A DNA stretch of 50,970 nucleotides. Origin: Butyricicoccus_A sp964513445 (GTDB lineage Bacteria > Bacillota > Clostridia > Oscillospirales > Butyricicoccaceae). The notes under the pieces are model-generated. The model worked only from the letters and a program-made list of their open reading frames with translations. It searched no databases and was not told where the DNA came from. The DNA lies in the NCBI GenBank assembly GCA_964513445.1, contig CAZEMM010000007.1, positions 1-50,970 on the forward strand, given 5' to 3'. Each line of letters opens with the position of its first letter. Position 1 is the stretch's first letter. Both the position numbers and the translations under genes were made by a program. Of this stretch, positions 50,942 to 50,970 are shown piece after piece.

Positions 50942-50970
50942 AACATGCCAATTGAAAAAAGAAGAACCTC

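Noticed and set aside
1..50970. CRISPR arrays, tRNA and rRNA genes, prophage
   Set aside because: No regularly spaced short repeats, no recognisable tRNA or rRNA sequence and no phage gene cluster were seen by eye; the phage-like segment in the 242-aa orphan stands alone.

Overview
The window is the chromosomal replication-origin region of a butyrate-type, probably spore-forming Firmicute of class Clostridia. The evidence is the gene order rpmH-rnpA-yidD-yidC-jag-mnmE-mnmG-rsmG-parA-parB on one side of dnaA-dnaN-yaaA-recF-remB-gyrB-gyrA, canonical parS sites, a butyryl-CoA-type acyl-CoA dehydrogenase under a Rex-like site, a SleC-like cortex-lytic pair, and moderately high GC with AGGAGG-type ribosome binding sites. 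An Oscillospirales/Butyricicoccus-like placement is an inference and was not tested.

Layout. 1-9 kb: partial acyl-CoA dehydrogenase, nadE, a small unknown gene, a membrane-anchored polysaccharide deacetylase, a UPF0303 protein, a left-handed beta-helix protein and a two-gene SpoIID/peptidoglycan-binding pair. 9.2-20.4 kb, all leftward: serS, a membrane coiled-coil protein, parB, parA, three parS sites, rsmG, mnmG, mnmE, jag, yidC, yidD, rnpA, rpmH. 20.4-22.4 kb: the origin, with dnaA between two DnaA-box regions and a DnaA-trio tract next to an AT-rich unwinding element. 22.4-33.2 kb, all rightward: dnaN, yaaA, recF, remB, gyrB, gyrA, rnhA, a TrmN6-like methyltransferase and rsmI. Transcription diverges from the origin, so the core genes are co-oriented with replication.

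33-51 kb is a more accessory, envelope-related stretch: a processive-type GT2 glycosyltransferase, an orphan 242-aa gene, a PadR-DUF1700-DUF4097-PspC operon, a patatin-like lipase, glycogen branching enzyme, a large secreted acidic Ig-like protein ending in a degenerate deacetylase fold, a lipoprotein, a three-cistron micropeptide operon, a membrane-anchored RCC1 propeller, an ABC exporter, an Mrp/NBP35 ATPase and a decayed Rpn-type nuclease gene.

Three things stand out. First, three tandem genes for 35-38-aa single-membrane-segment peptides (45038-45471, minus strand), with their own leader and terminator. They share the N-terminal hydrophobic segment and the last residues YDMR. Second, a dispersed intergenic repeat family has four copies (8794, 24855, 31233, 43627), each with a 13-bp perfect hairpin; one copy separates recF from remB. 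Third, a terminator-like hairpin lies in the dnaA leader. All calls come from reading the sequence; no database search was run.
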